Assembly (NCBI RefSeq): GCF_020379485.1
Contig: NC_063439.1
Coordinates: forward strand, 23,870,098-23,934,097
DNA length: 64,000 nucleotides
DNA from: Brassica napus
Taxonomy: Eukaryota; Streptophyta; Magnoliopsida; Brassicales; Brassicaceae
Direction of reading: 5' to 3'
In this document: positions 45,601-57,746 of the stretch, in pieces
Layout of the letters: every line of letters starts with the position of its first letter
Position numbering within the stretch: the first letter of the stretch is position 1
Made by a program: the position numbers and the translations under genes
The notes under the pieces: generated by a model
Told to the model about the DNA's origin: nothing
Database searches by the model: none
What the model saw: only the letters and a program-made list of their open reading frames with translations

Positions 45601-47052
45601 TAATAATCTGCAATTAATTACCAAAAAGTATGTCTTAGAATTAATAACCTTAACAAAAGTAAGAAACACTACTCTAATCTATATCTATTATTGTCGTGTT
45701 CACATGCAGTTAACGAAGTCAGTGATGTTAACAGTAAACGTCAGCAGATAAAGTCAGTGGGATTTGCGCGTGGACAAAATTGTCAAGATAATCAACTAAA
45801 AAATATGTATATTTGTTTTGGGCACTACTAAGAATATTACGTATAAAATAAAAAGAAAATATGAGAAAAGATTGAATCGTGTGTGTGGTGTTCACCTCAG
45901 CGACCTCTTCTTCTGTTACTCGTCCATCTTCGTCTTTGTCCACCCTGACCACATAATGACATCATTTATTTAGTTACGAATGCTCTAAACTTCATAAAAC
46001 GATTAAAATTGTTTTTAAAAAATATATTAAAATTATTTAATTATAATATTGGTCCTTAGCTCCTGATGACCGTTTAACTTTGAAAATACCAATACTTAAA
46101 TGACCATAGTAATGATCTATTAACTGTTGATATTAATGGGTTAGGTAAAAAGATAAGAGAAAGCTTACATGTCAAAGAAGACTTGGAGTTTGGCATCAAA
46201 GCTTTCATCTGAGATCTGTTCCCAGAAGAGTCTGAGCTGTTCCTTGGTGATTGCATCTCCAGAGATGTTATTACGGCGAGCTAGTGCCCTAAAGAGCTGG
46301 TCCGCGAAGTCTTTTGATTCCTTGTTCATTCCTAAAGAACGTCCACAAAATGAAAAATTAACAACAATAGAAACATGTACGTATAGAATTAGCAGAACTG
46401 CTTAATTAAGCTACGTACCTAAGCATTCCCAAAACTTGGAAGAGAGTAAGAGACCGTTGGAGTCAAGAGAGAGTTTATCGAACCGTTGGTCGACGGCTGG
46501 CCACGCCGCGGTTTTGGTAGCGATGAACTTTAGACCTTTGAGAGCGTGGACGGCGGCGGAGCTCGTGCGGTCAAACCGTCGCGCAGCGGGGGCAGACCGT
46601 CTTGAGAACACACGGCGGAGCTCGCGTGAGGCGTTCTTGATGCGCGAGGAGGTGCTACGGAAGAAGGAAAGTGAGGCGGAGTTGTTGAGGTTGCTTTCAA
46701 GCGTCTTCTTCGTGAGGAGTGTCAGCTCTGGATCCTCATGAGTTCCTCCTCCGGGACTTGCTTGCTGGACGCTGTGGACGGCCACGGAATCGTCCCTGAT
46801 GTCTAGCGTGATCTCCACGTACTCATCGTCTTCACCACCACGGCCAACACCACCGTCGCTGAGGCTGGTGCTTCTCGTGGGAAGATCCGCAGCGAATCTT
46901 GCGTTTTTCCTGGACGTGCGTTTGGGACGGCCAAGCGGACCACTGAAGGCCGACCGGTCGCTGGCGTTGCTTTCGTTGTCGGAGTTAGTGTCTGAGTGGG
47001 CTCCCCGTAGAATCCCAAGTTCATGGTCGGTTCCTGAATTGCCTCGTCTCAT
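42616..47052 (-). CDS. RBOHD: Respiratory burst oxidase homologue D (NADPH oxidase)
   Basis: Eight exons read from 47052: 46419-47052, 46169-46331, 45896-45944, 45494-45607, 44296-45105, 44101-44196, 42866-43658, 42616-42725; 922 residues, against about 921 in Arabidopsis At5g47910. It moves electrons from cytosolic NADPH across the plasma membrane to make apoplastic superoxide in immunity and stress signalling. The cytosolic N-terminus includes AFSGPLGRP and [10 protein letters not shown], regions phosphorylated by BIK1 and CDPKs in Arabidopsis, with those serines kept. The EF-hand loop [12 protein letters not shown] spans about 267-279. The haem membrane domain (about 360-620) has paired His in [16 protein letters not shown] and YSHHLF. 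FAD binding is seen in [12 protein letters not shown] and NADPH binding in GPYGAP and GLGIGATP. It ends FHKENF. Confidence 0.97.
43904..44022. repeat. Hairpin-forming MITE-like repeat in an RBOHD intron
   Basis: Perfect 22-base inverted arms (43952-43973 and 43989-44010; core GGCTAAGAGACAGTTCTTA) around a 15-base loop, inside a further 10-base inverted pair GGGGTTCTTA / TAAGAACCCC (43904-43913, 44013-44022). It lies in the intron between the exons at 44101-44196 and 42866-43658. Confidence 0.7.
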
Positions 47053-48559
47053 TTTGCTTCAATGAATTAAAAAAAAACAGATGATATCACTTGATTTTGC
47101 TTAGAAAAATCTCGACCAAGATAACAATACTTGTGGGGTTGGTATATTAGTCGAGGAAAGAAAATCTCTTCTCCTAAAAGGTGTTTGATTTTTTTTTGGT
47201 CTATGGAAGAAATTGATTTTTGCATAAAATATATATATAGAGAAAATGAGGGACAGATGACATGAATGGACATGCAATATGCAAATTGCAATTTCATAAT
47301 CCAGGAAGGTAGTGGGAAACTATGGATGGACCGCTCCGGTCCGGTCAAACCCTTTACTGACCATTTATTTTGACTTTTTTCGTTGTTTTAATTTAATTTT
47401 ATTTTGTTTACATTTCTATTCTTCTCTGTTTTCTATTTCCACCGAGTCACATTATACATTTCAACACCGAGTCATTTATGGTTTGCCTTGAAGTTCATTA
47501 ATGCATCTATATATAACAACCCCGTGTGAATTTTCAGAGAGGAAAAGAGACTTCAAGTTTTAGTAGCGGATGATTTACTTAGGTTTGTCTAAACTTGTAA
47601 ATATAATCCTCTTTGTTTGACAATTACATAAAATAAAGTAATAATAGCTATGATGATGAGACCATATAAATATGTTGCCTCCAACATTTGACTAATTGTA
47701 ATCTGTTTTCAATACATACCTTAGCTAGTGTTATAGCCTGGCTAATCTGATCATTGATGTACACCTCCATGTGAGATGTATCTATTTTGATTTCTTTGTT
47801 TGTTTATATACTAAAACAGTCAATTGCCATATACAGTACTATAGATGTTAGAACTAATTCCCATCTATTCCGTTATCTATTTATCATTGCCAATCCGGGT
47901 GCAACAGGTGAACTTTGGATCCGTAAACCATGAAAAGACACAAACTCTCCTGCACAGTTTGTCAAGCATACTTTTCTACTAAGGGCCAAAAAAAAACTAA
48001 CAAACCATACGCTGATACGCACATGATAAGTTCATTCAGGCATAACTCCCGATAATAACGTCCTACATATTGACATCTACTTAGCCAAACGCGTGAACCT
48101 CATGAGCGACATGTAATAGGAAAGCTAGCTACATCATTTAATGTAGAATACAGACGTGAGCAGTCATGGCACAATATCCTTTGTTCGGATAACCGGTATT
48201 TAAATCCGGTATCGATGATTCCTCATAAATATCATTTTAAGAACAGTTGAAAAGGTATATTTAAAGTTTGCTTTTGTCATCAATATACTTTTCTTTTTGC
48301 TCAGTATTGAAGTATTTTACATGTGTAGTTAATGAACTCCTGTATGATATGTTAATCTACAAAAAAAAAATAACTCTAAAGATTCTTAAAATAAAGACAA
48401 TTATCTAAGAGTGTTGCTTTAACATTGGGAGGCAAATGAGTAGCAAAAAGAGTACTGGCAGCCAACATGAACAGGCAAGATTTTTGTTCATGAGCCATGT
48501 AGCTTGGAGGCCGCCACGAGGAAAGTCAGTTTTAGAGACTCGCACGATTTAGGAAAATC

Positions 48560-48615
<56 letters not shown>

Positions 48616-50130
48616 AATGAGAAATGATATGACGACAAAACATATGGTATAATTGAGCGCACATAGTATAAATGGTAGGTTTTGTTTCGTCCATATATTA
48701 AAAAATAGGACCTGTGAGAACGAAAGGTGGCCGAGGAGATATAAAATCGGTGTGGGTTTATTAGTGGACGAATCTTTGACTTATCTCCTTTCCTATGCTC
48801 TTTTTATGTATATCAAAACCGTGGTATATATGATGACAAGGTTTTTGCTATAACTACCAGTCATATACTTGGAGATAATACCTATTAGCCTAATTGATGT
48901 ATATCATCATTAGTGATGATCAAATCAAACCCTCTAATTATATATCTTATAAACAGAAATGTGAACCCTCTACTAATTAATTAACTGAGTCACACGTAGC
49001 TAAACCTTCCATTAACTCAGGGAACTTTCTGCACATGTTTGATTGAATATTTGTTCGAAATTGTTTTCTCCCCACGAATTTACGTTATATATTTTCAACA
49101 AGACGTACTTTTATATATGCTTGCATGAAGGTCGACTGTTCTTCTATACGCTTACAATGTCATGCCGTAGGTATTTATAACTAGCCGTGTTTGTGGACTC
49201 AGTAAAATCAACACATATAGGAAATGCGGTCTTTCAATGGACAATGGTTGAGCCTTTTTTCAGTTGAAATAGATTTACTTCTGTTAATATGGCTACATAA
49301 AATCTAAAAAGGTGCTTAAAATATATTTGAATGTTTAACTTCTGAAAACAAAACAAAAACGACAGAAATTTTTGTTAACATTGATTTAAGTAGTTGACGA
49401 TCCAAAGAATTCCCTCATAACTTACTTTGAATCATGTATTGAATATTTATTAGAAGTATATGTGGTCCATATGTAGTTTCAGTTTCTAGCGGATTTTATA
49501 GATCATATCGGTTGAAACCGATCGAGGGAATATTTCAATTTAGAAAAATAATATATGGATGTTGAATAATGAAAAAGAGGTGTGAGAGGTTGGTGTGGTC
49601 AATAGAAAGTGGATTTAGATATTATTGTTATTAACGACTTTGGTCCTCCCTCCTCTTAGTGCCTTTAACTTCTAGAAACCTTTACGTAAGACTTTTCATT
49701 ATTTGGTAATCTTCCAATACTAATACACTAATGAAAACAATTCTTGTTTTCGTAGTAGCTCTTTTGTATAAACCCATACATACTACTGTATCTATCTATA
49801 TAAATGTATTAGGTATAAGGTTTGATTGGTAAGTTGCATCTGCGACGGCTTAAGGGTCAAAATACAAACATTGATCTTTACCGCATCCACTTGTACTTTA
49901 ACAAGAATTTTTCATCATGTTATAATATGGAAACGATGTGGTTGAAAATACTATAAAGATATAAGCAGAAAATGTGCAAAAAAACATGGTGAGATTCGAT
50001 TTACAAAACTAGAATAGATTGGATTTTATAGGTGAATGAATGAATATGGGAAGACAATGGAATAAGAAGATGAAGATGGCTAATGACTATTGTTTCTTGG
50101 CATACGCTTGTTTCACCTCCTTTCTCTTCT
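47053..50130. promoter_or_regulatory. RBOHD promoter and long intergenic region
   Basis: About 3 kb without a supported gene. A TATA-like run (minus strand, near 47228-47240) lies about 180 bases upstream of the RBOHD ATG. A W-box core (TTGACT) is at about 47370, compatible with WRKY control known for RBOHD but not proof of it. A GA repeat lies at 48565-48614. A 38-base sequence at 49921-49958 recurs exactly in the eRF1 leader intron. Confidence 0.5.
48565..48614. repeat. GA dinucleotide microsatellite
   Basis: About 25 uninterrupted AG/GA units, the longest simple repeat in the window; likely length-polymorphic. Confidence 0.95.
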
Positions 50131-52600
50131 TCACTTTCCAATTCCTATCAAATGAAGCTGAAAAACAAGAACATTTTGAGTTCCAACACAAGAGTTCGAA
50201 CAATCATTAACGTAAGACAAAAGAGAAAGAAGTAAAACTTACGAGATTGTTAGTAGGTTTCTTCCAGTAGAACCCATGAATGATTAGAAAGACAAGATTG
50301 CATGCAACGAGAACGTAGATCGGCAAGGCGTGTATTCCCATCCACTGTAACACAAGACTTGCTCGTTTGTATCCATAAACATCAACCTATGGGGATAGAG
50401 ATTGAGAGAGAGATTTTCATTTTACATTGTTACAAAGTGTTTCTTCTATAAAACAAGAGATTCATAATATATAATAGCAAACCATTAGGTATATAGTGGA
50501 GAACAGAAATCCAGAAGCGCCTGCCGTGACACACACGTAACTCAGTGTGTATAGAGGTTTGTTTAGATGCATTCCTGCAAGCAACCGGAAAAAAATAAAT
50601 ACCATTACTAAACTGTCTGTATTAATGCTATTTCGATGCAAACTTGTGATTTATAAGGTATTTTGATCTAGCAAAGAAGAGTCAAGGACAATACCAAAGA
50701 GGTCAAGTGCGAGACCTAACATCACAAGACAAAAAGAACGTAAAATCCATTGGTTCAGACGCCTTTTGTGATCCTGTAAAAAAGTCAATTTAGAGAAACA
50801 AAAGTAAGTTTCAGACAAGATAAGAACAAAAATGCTAATGAAACTGATACCCTAACTTCAGTTCACTAAAACTAGCATTACAATAACTAATGATAATATC
50901 TACCTTGAAGTGGATGATAATATGGCCGTAATGCAAACCCACTAGGCATGTAACGGTGGCCATCAAGGAACTACAATAAACAAACTTGCAAGTTACTTTG
51001 TGATCAATAATATTTTAACTCATATTATTTTGCTGCAGTAGAGAATCAAGAAACCTGAGAACGCCTTCGGGATCAAAAGGCGCTTGACACCAAGAAGGAG
51101 CGCCTGGAGGTAATGGCCCATTGTGTGGAGAATATATACTGCATTGCTGATGAAGAAGATATAAGAGATCAAATGAAAACGAACAAAGAACAGATATTGA
51201 GAAAAAAAGAATAAAAAAACACATGATTTAAATATAAGAACCTTGGTCCGTGCATATACAGGTTTCCTGTAGAGATGATGTATCCCTAGTAACATACGGT
51301 CAAGCATTCCAACTGCATTACAGCCTGGTCCAGTGTTTCCTCTTACCCCACATTTCACCTTCACATTCTTAAAACATGTTTAGAAGCCGTACATAATATT
51401 TTAAGGTAAGGTATGTAGAAGAAGGAAGATGAAAACAATATCAAACCAAGAATGTTGTTGATCCTTGGTCTTGTGTTGAAATCTGATATTCCCAGTCTGG
51501 CACGTATAAGCCGTATAGCATGAACAAATATGTTGTTGTAATAACAAATGCCACCACCCTGTCAGATAATATCATCAGTGAAAATTTAGAGATATGAAAA
51601 TAAAAGACAGTTTTACCAGTGAAATTTGTATTTCTTGATCATAGATAGCTCTGAGGTGACATTATGGTTTCCTTTAAACCAAATCTCGCACAGTGCTGCA
51701 ACTAAGTATGCTATCGCTATTCTCTGGAAACATAACAAGAAAACGTCTAGAACGTTACATGTTTTGGGCAGAGATAGAAGGAAAGGAAGGAAAAAAGACT
51801 ATATATACCTGTAATATGCCCATGACTCTAATTTTCTCTATATCTATTCCATATGTTAAGTTGTTGAGGCCATGAATGAATCCCCCTGCCAAAAAAAAAA
51901 AAGTTATAACAATGGCATATAGAGAGCTACTTGAGGACTTTCACAGCACATGGTTAGAATAAAGAAACCAAACCTTGGAGAAAAAGACCAAGTGAAAGGA
52001 GTTTAAAGGATCGAAGCAAAGCCTTTCTTGTTGCAGCATACTTGCATGACAAGTTCTGTAACCAAAAAAAAAAAAAAACAGAGGAAGATCAGAATCAGAG
52101 TAAAAGAAGTTAATTAAAGAGTAGCAATATTCACATACCACCTTATAAGCAAAGGCAAGAGAGACACCGACAATGAAAAGGAAAAAAGGCATGACGAAAT
52201 CAGCAAGCGTTACACCGTCCCAAGGTGAATGGTTAATAGCTGGGAAGATCCCTCCAACATCATCCACAAGTATCATCAGCTGTTTATGAACATACGTAAG
52301 AGATTGAAACTGAAGTATACGTAAGAGATTGGAACTGTTACTAGAAAAAGGGGTAAGCGATGAAAACAAGGTTAGAGAGAAACTCACGGCGACGGTAAGG
52401 CCACGGAAGACGTCGAGAGAAACTAATCGTTCCTTGTCGGAAGGGAGATAAGGGCGGTGATGAGAAGAAATCTGGAGAGAGGAAGCGGACTCAATGTCTT
52501 TCTTCTCACGCCATTGATCACCTTCGTCGGTGCTTTTGATTGGTTCGTACATTGCCAGTTCCGTCCGCATCAAAGAGAAACCAAATCTATCTTCATTCAT
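50131..52600 (-). CDS. HGSNAT-like membrane acyltransferase (DUF1624 family)
   Basis: Thirteen exons read from 52600: 52388-52600, 52142-52279, 51974-52055, 51809-51885, 51617-51723, 51447-51558, 51242-51367, 51055-51146, 50904-50970, 50695-50773, 50483-50574, 50243-50386, 50131-50157; all GT-AG, 451 residues. A soluble N-terminus ends in RLVSLDVFRGLTVA, the family signature that opens the first membrane segment; then DDVGG, the conserved HSPWDGVTLADFVMPFFLFIVG, and about nine further hydrophobic helices. A conserved luminal-type loop has GPLPPGAPSWCQAPFDPEG. The end is LLHLIGIGK. Animal HGSNAT transfers acetyl groups to heparan sulphate; plants lack that substrate, so the plant role is unknown. 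Synteny fits At5g47900. Confidence 0.88.
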
Positions 52601-53268
52601 CAAACTGTTGCGTCTATATCTATGGATAAATATACTTATCTTATCAGTATTTATTGAGTGACAACTAAATCTCTCTATCTTAACGACAACGGTTTGAGGA
52701 TAGCCACTTGAGCAGTTTGGTTCTTAAATCACTTTTTTTTTTCTAATTTGGTATTCGCACGTGCCACACTCCCTTGGGATTGGACCTTCAGTTTTTGCTG
52801 TCAGTTACGAACTTGATTCGCTCTTAAAAGACTGATAGATGATTCTCTCTCTCTCTCTATGGGGGCCTTCAGGTAAGGGAAAGCTCACGAAAATTTACAT
52901 GTAATGCAACTTTACAGTTTTATATAGGAAAGTTATATGATTTTGGGCATGAAAATGCGTAATCAGGATTTTGACACTTCAACTTGCAAAATCATTGAAT
53001 ATAATATTTGGTTAGAACTGAGAATTCAGGAGTGTTATAATTGCCCCAAATCACTTCTACATTTATCATGTTTATTTCATCCTCTTTCTAATATGTTTTC
53101 AACAATCACACGAAAGGATCATATTACAAACAAAAACGAAAGGCGATATGACAGCCAAGTAGTTGCAAAGTAATAGAATAAACAGGAACAGTCAAGATTG
53201 AATGTGTTTCAAGTTTGTATCTTATTCGGGATCATCTAAATAGATTTTTTAAAAAAAAGAACAACCTT
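52601..53268. other. Intergenic: HGSNAT-like promoter and NDUFA2 3' flank
   Basis: About 670 bases. A short CT run near 52843 is the only repeat. No gene seen. Confidence 0.5.
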
Positions 53269-54297
53269 TTAGGCTTTTGTAGCTCCGCCGGCTTTCACAA
53301 GGTCTTCAAGAGACTTGAGAATCTGTGACTCGTTCATACCGTCCAAGTTCACACACCTCTCCACTCCCATATCTGCCACACACAAGTAAGCCAAGACACA
53401 ACAAACAAACAGATGATACTAGTTGCCAAAGTAGAATACAAGAACAACAAAAAAGTCGGCCCATTATGCAAAAGCGTTACTTTCACCTAACCCCTATAAC
53501 ACAGTCATGAAAAGCGGATTCTTAAAGCAGACGCTTGTCACCATTGATTTTTGTTAAAACTATTGTTGAATAATCCTCTCTGACCTCAAAGCTAACAACT
53601 TCCTAAACATGCCCATTTGCATGAGCACAGAGATCTCTGTACTATTACTTTTTCACACACGACAGCTTCAAGATGATTTAGTTCTCTTAACAGAAGATGG
53701 CCTGATTAATTTTAGCTGCTCAAAACCAGAGGAAAAAAACACATAAAAGTATAAATTTTGGCATACAAATCAAAGTGAAACACAAGAACTAATAAAAAAT
53801 ATAAGAAGAAGTCGCATTCTCTATCCTCTAGCTAGCAATGAGAATGACCAGTGTGCCCTAGGGGGTTACACACATCAATCAATTCATGTAATCATCTAAG
53901 CGGTTAGGCACTACTACTATGCAGATGATGTTACAACACAACATAACACAACACAATACATTATCATTGATAGCCCAAGGTAGTTAAGCTATCATTACCA
54001 TATCTGGCCCACATCTGAGGCTGGATCCCACTGCATTCGCGAATCAGGAAAGGGAACTTAGGGTTCAGAGTCTTCAAATCTTTGTAATTCTTCTCCACGA
54101 ACGTCCTGAATCGAATCAAAACCCCCTTCATACACAATCGAAAACCTAAAAATGGTCTATCGAATTCGCCGATCTCACAGATTTTGGTTTGATCAAAGAT
54201 CGGAGAGAAACCTGGTGGAAGCGCTAGCAGGCGAAGATTGACAGAGGAGAATCCTGAGCTCTTTGAGAGACTTCGATATGTTTCCTCTCCATGCCAT
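53269..54297 (-). CDS. NADH dehydrogenase (complex I) B8 subunit, NDUFA2 type
   Basis: Three exons (54212-54297, 53999-54105, 53269-53372) with a 626-base second intron; 98 residues, the usual size. Starts [19 protein letters not shown], then [16 protein letters not shown], the thioredoxin-like L51/S25/CI-B8 fold of this accessory subunit, and ends GGATKA. It sits in the matrix arm of mitochondrial complex I. Synteny fits At5g47890. Transcribed divergently from eRF1; their shared upstream region has three repeats with site II motifs. Confidence 0.93.
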
Positions 54298-54345
54298 CGC
54301 TCCTTCTTCTTCTTCTTCCTCTCCTTCTACAGTTGTACAAATGAC

Positions 54346-54690
54346 GAAACTCTCTCTGTGGGTGGTTCAAGTAAATGAAAAAAAAAATGGAAATATTAAA
54401 GATATTGGGCTTAGGCCCACTAAGAGAGTCCATTAAGTCGGTTAAAGGTGGGGGTACGTAAAACTCTCTGTGGGTGGGGTGGTTCAAGGGAATGAAAAAT
54501 GGAAAAGTTAAAGATATTGGGCTTAGGCCCATTAATAGAGTCCATTAAGGTCGGTTAAAGGTGGGGGTACGTAAAACTCTCCGTGTGGGTGGGGTGGTTC
54601 AAATGAATGAAAAAATGGAAAAGTTAAAGATATTGGGCTAAGGCCCATTAAGAGAGTCCATTAAGGTCAGTTATAGGTTGGGGTGACTAG
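54346..54690. promoter_or_regulatory. Three tandem promoter repeats with palindromic site II elements
   Basis: A unit of about 114 bases occurs three times (about 54346-54459, 54460-54573, 54574-54690), each with ACTCTC(T/C), GTGGTTCAA, an ATGGAAA(A)-TTAAAGATATTGGGC stretch and GAGTCCATTAAG. Each contains a 14-base palindrome: TGGGCTTAGGCCCA at 54406 and 54518, TGGGCTAAGGCCCA at 54634. TGGGCY is the site II/TCP motif enriched in genes for ribosomal and mitochondrial proteins. The array lies between the NDUFA2 and eRF1 transcripts. Confidence 0.85.
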
Positions 54691-54769
54691 GTTACGTATC
54701 TGCATAAACAAACAATATAAATACTCTTTCTCTGCCACATTGATTGCTTTCAGACACGAAAAAAAAAAG

Positions 54770-55466
54770 CTCTCTCGAAGGAATACGCAAATCCATCTCC
54801 TTCCTTCCTTCGCGTAAGCTTTTCTTCAGGTGATTTTCCGATCTTCATCTTTTCGCGATGTTCTTACGTTTTGCTAATTGTTTCGATCTATCAGATCGCG
54901 TGATCTGATTGCTTCTATGTGTTCTTTTTGAGGAATTTCTGATCTCTAAGTGTAATTGTCTATCAGATTTGTTTTCTTGCAATTAGGTTACATGAGTTGA
55001 ATATTATTTTATCAGATTGTGTGTGAGCAAAACTTATAATCTGGGATCTACTTTTTATATCATGTGTTCTGTTTTGATTATCTTGAATCGTATAATTGGG
55101 GTTCAATTATTAGTTTTCTCATGATTAGGTCAGATTTTATATTAGATCCGTTGTTCTGTAAGAGAGTGTTATATAATATGGAAACGATGTGGTTGAAAAT
55201 ACTATAAAGTTTATTTTCAACCAAAGCATGATATAAAGTTTATTCTTTTCTAACTGATTATCTCGATAATTGCACAATATGTTTATATGATTATGATTAC
55301 TGCATTTAGAACCAAATTGGTGTATTAGTTTTTGGTATTTGGATGAATTGAGCTTGTTGATATGATTGATTGAGGATTATGTTTCTTTTCTCAGTTTCAC
55401 TTCTATTTCCCGAGTTGATTTTATTGGTATTAACTAGCTTCTGTGCTGTGGTCTTTGCAGGTTAAA
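54770..55466 (+). other. eRF1 5' UTR with leader intron
   Basis: A probable leader exon ends at 54829 (TTCAG then GTGATT), and the acceptor TTTGCAG ends at 55460, six bases before the ATG. The roughly 630-base T-rich intron is typical of strongly expressed plant genes, where leader introns often raise expression. It contains the 38-base sequence shared with 49921-49958. Confidence 0.65.
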
Positions 55467-56771
55467 ATGGGAGACAATCACGGTGACGACAAGAACATTG
55501 AGATATGGAAGATTAAGAAGCTCATCAAGTCCCTTGAAGCTGCCAGGGGTAATGGAACCAGCATGATCTCACTCATCATGCCTCCGCGTGATCAGGTCTC
55601 TCGTGTCACCAAGATGTTGGGCGATGAGTATGGAACTGCTTCCAACATCAAGAGCAGAGTCAATCGCCAGTCTGTTCTGGGTGCCATCACTTCTGCGCAG
55701 CAAAGGCTGAAACTTTACAACAGGGTCCCTCCCAACGGTTTAGTTCTCTACACTGGAACCATTGTCAACGACGAAGGCAAGGAGAAGAAGGTTACAATTG
55801 ACTTTGAGCCTTTCAAGCCCATCAACAACACTCTCTACCTCTGTGACAACAAGTTTCACACCGAAGCTCTGAATGAACTGCTGGAGTCTGATGACAAGTT
55901 TGGTTTCATTGTGATGGACGGGAACGGGACTCTCTTTGGGACTTTGAGCGGTAACACCCGCGAGGTGCTCCACAAGTTCTCTGTTGATCTTCCGAAGAAG
56001 CACGGGAGAGGAGGGCAGTCTGCTCTTCGGTTTGCGCGTCTGCGTATGGAGAAGCGTCACAACTACGTGAGGAAAACCGCTGAGCTCGCCACGCAGTACT
56101 ACATCAACCCTGCGACGAGTCAGCCTAATGTGTCTGGTCTGATTCTCGCCGGTTCAGCCGATTTCAAGACCGAGCTGAGCCAGTCTGACATGTTTGATCC
56201 CCGGCTTGCTGCAAAGATACTGAACGTGGTGGATGTATCGTACGGTGGAGAAAACGGTTTCAATCAGGCTATCGAGCTTTCATCTGAGATACTTGCCAAC
56301 GTGAAGTTCATCCAGGAGAAGCGTTTGATAGGGAAGTACTTTGAGGAGATAAGCCAGGACACGGGGAAGTATGTGTTCGGAGTGGAGGACACTTTGAACG
56401 CTTTGGATTCCGGTGCTGTTGAGACGCTAATCGTTTGGGAGAATCTTGACATCAACAGATACGTGTTGAAGAACAGCGCAACTGGTGAAACTGTGATTAA
56501 GCATCTGAACAAGGAGCAGGAAGCCAACACTGAGAACTTCAAAGTCGACAATAACGACTTGGACGTGGAGGATAAGATGTCGCTGCTGGAGTGGCTGGCT
56601 AACGAGTACAAGCGTTTCGGCTGTGCGCTGGAGTTTGTGACGAACAAGTCGCAGGAAGGGTCTCAGTTTTGCAGAGGGTTTGGAGGAATAGGAGGGATAC
56701 TTCGTTACCAGCTTGACATGACGGCCTTTGATGAGGATTTGGATGTTTATGATGATGATGAATCTGAATAG
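55467..56771 (+). CDS. ERF1: Eukaryotic peptide chain release factor 1
   Basis: Intronless coding region, 434 residues. eRF1 recognises all three stop codons in the ribosomal A site and, with eRF3, releases the peptide. Domain 1 has NIKS at residues 60-63 ([11 protein letters not shown]) and the YxCxxxF stop-reading motif (LYLCDNKF, near 130). Domain 2 has GGQ near residue 181 ([14 protein letters not shown]). Domain 3 ends in an acidic tail (DDDESE). Upstream codons from 55443 are the leader intron end, so the Met of MGDNHGDD is the start. Synteny fits At5g47880 (ERF1-1). The stop is TAG in a readthrough context with a spliceable 3' UTR. Confidence 0.97.
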   Translation: MGDNHGDDKNIEIWKIKKLIKSLEAARGNGTSMISLIMPPRDQVSRVTKMLGDEYGTASNIKSRVNRQSVLGAITSAQQRLKLYNRVPPNGLVLYTGTIVNDEGKEKKVTIDFEPFKPINNTLYLCDNKFHTEALNELLESDDKFGFIVMDGNGTLFGTLSGNTREVLHKFSVDLPKKHGRGGQSALRFARLRMEKRHNYVRKTAELATQYYINPATSQPNVSGLILAGSADFKTELSQSDMFDPRLAAKILNVVDVSYGGENGFNQAIELSSEILANVKFIQEKRLIGKYFEEISQDTGKYVFGVEDTLNALDSGAVETLIVWENLDINRYVLKNSATGETVIKHLNKEQEANTENFKVDNNDLDVEDKMSLLEWLANEYKRFGCALEFVTNKSQEGSQFCRGFGGIGGILRYQLDMTAFDEDLDVYDDDESE

Positions 56772-56977
56772 CAATCAATCAGATCATCAACGTCGCTGGT
56801 TCAGGGATATGGTCCACCACCAAGCTTGAACCAGCCTGCGTGGGCTATCGAGGTCGCGCTGAAGAAACTGGAAATTAAGTGAAGAAGCATCTTTTCGAAA
56901 GGTAAGGATTATCTATTGAAACCAAGATTTTGCTAAGAATGCTTTGCTTAGTCTCTGAATTGGTGGTGTTATAACAG
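56769..56977 (+). promoter_or_regulatory. eRF1 readthrough stop context, 36-codon extension and 3'-UTR intron
   Basis: The stop TAG (56769-56771) is followed by CAATCA, matching CARYYA, the strongest known readthrough context. The frame then stays open for 36 codons to TGA at 56880-56882. A GT-AG intron follows at 56902-56977 (CGAAAG/GTAAGG ... TTATAACAG), about 130 bases after the TAG, far enough to trigger intron-coupled NMD. The same layout underlies the published eRF1 autoregulation in plants. Confidence 0.8.
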
Positions 56978-57746
56978 GTGAAGAATGAAGAAACTGGTGG
57001 AGAGTGAAGAAGTCTTGCTATGGTTTTACCTTTGTTATGTCTGAGACATCTATCGTGGAGTTTTTTTCTTTCTTCTTTTGGTTGTTTTTCTTATTGACTA
57101 GTATGATACTACTCTCTGTGTGAGAGGAAACGTTTAGTGATTTGGGTTTTGGTATTTTCTCAATTGCATCACATTATGTTTTATGACTTTGGATTTGTTG
57201 GATAAGTTGGGGACGACCAACACTTACTCTATCTTTATGCCTTTGTTTTTGTTAAAGCTTTATTTATCTTTTAGTATTCATGCTTGGATAGTTTCTTCCA
57301 GGCTCTAAATACATGCCATTGGAACAGAACTTCTAACTCCACCAAATGTTCAAACTAGCCTAGCTAACTTTGACATAAGATTTGTAGAAGGAAAATTTCA
57401 TATTTCATAACATGTAGCATTTCATTTCTAGCTCAATCAGAAAACTATTTTAAGACGTTTCATTACCTTAATCATTATATTCATATTGTAAATAAAAAAC
57501 TAAAGTCAAATATTATGAGAGCATAATCGCAAACAAATGAATGCGTGATAGTTAATATTAAAAAAAAAAACTTTAAAAGGGGGTTGGTTTGAGTTTCCCC
57601 ACCTATCCCACCTTCACCTACTACAAAGAGAGAAGAAAGCAGCACGTCAAGTAGCAGACAAATCTCGTCTCACTCTTTTCCTGTTCTGTCTTAAATCAGA
57701 GTTTTTGCTCCTTTCTCTGTTCATCTTTTCACCAGAAAGAAAAAAA
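56978..57746. other. eRF1 3' UTR and RAD52-like promoter
   Basis: About 770 bases with no gene. The right part carries the RAD52-like 5' UTR. Confidence 0.5.

Noticed and set aside
56772..56882. The 36-codon extension as a missed eRF1 exon
   Set aside because: The annotated TAG ends the conserved acidic tail at the normal length; the extension is reached only by readthrough.
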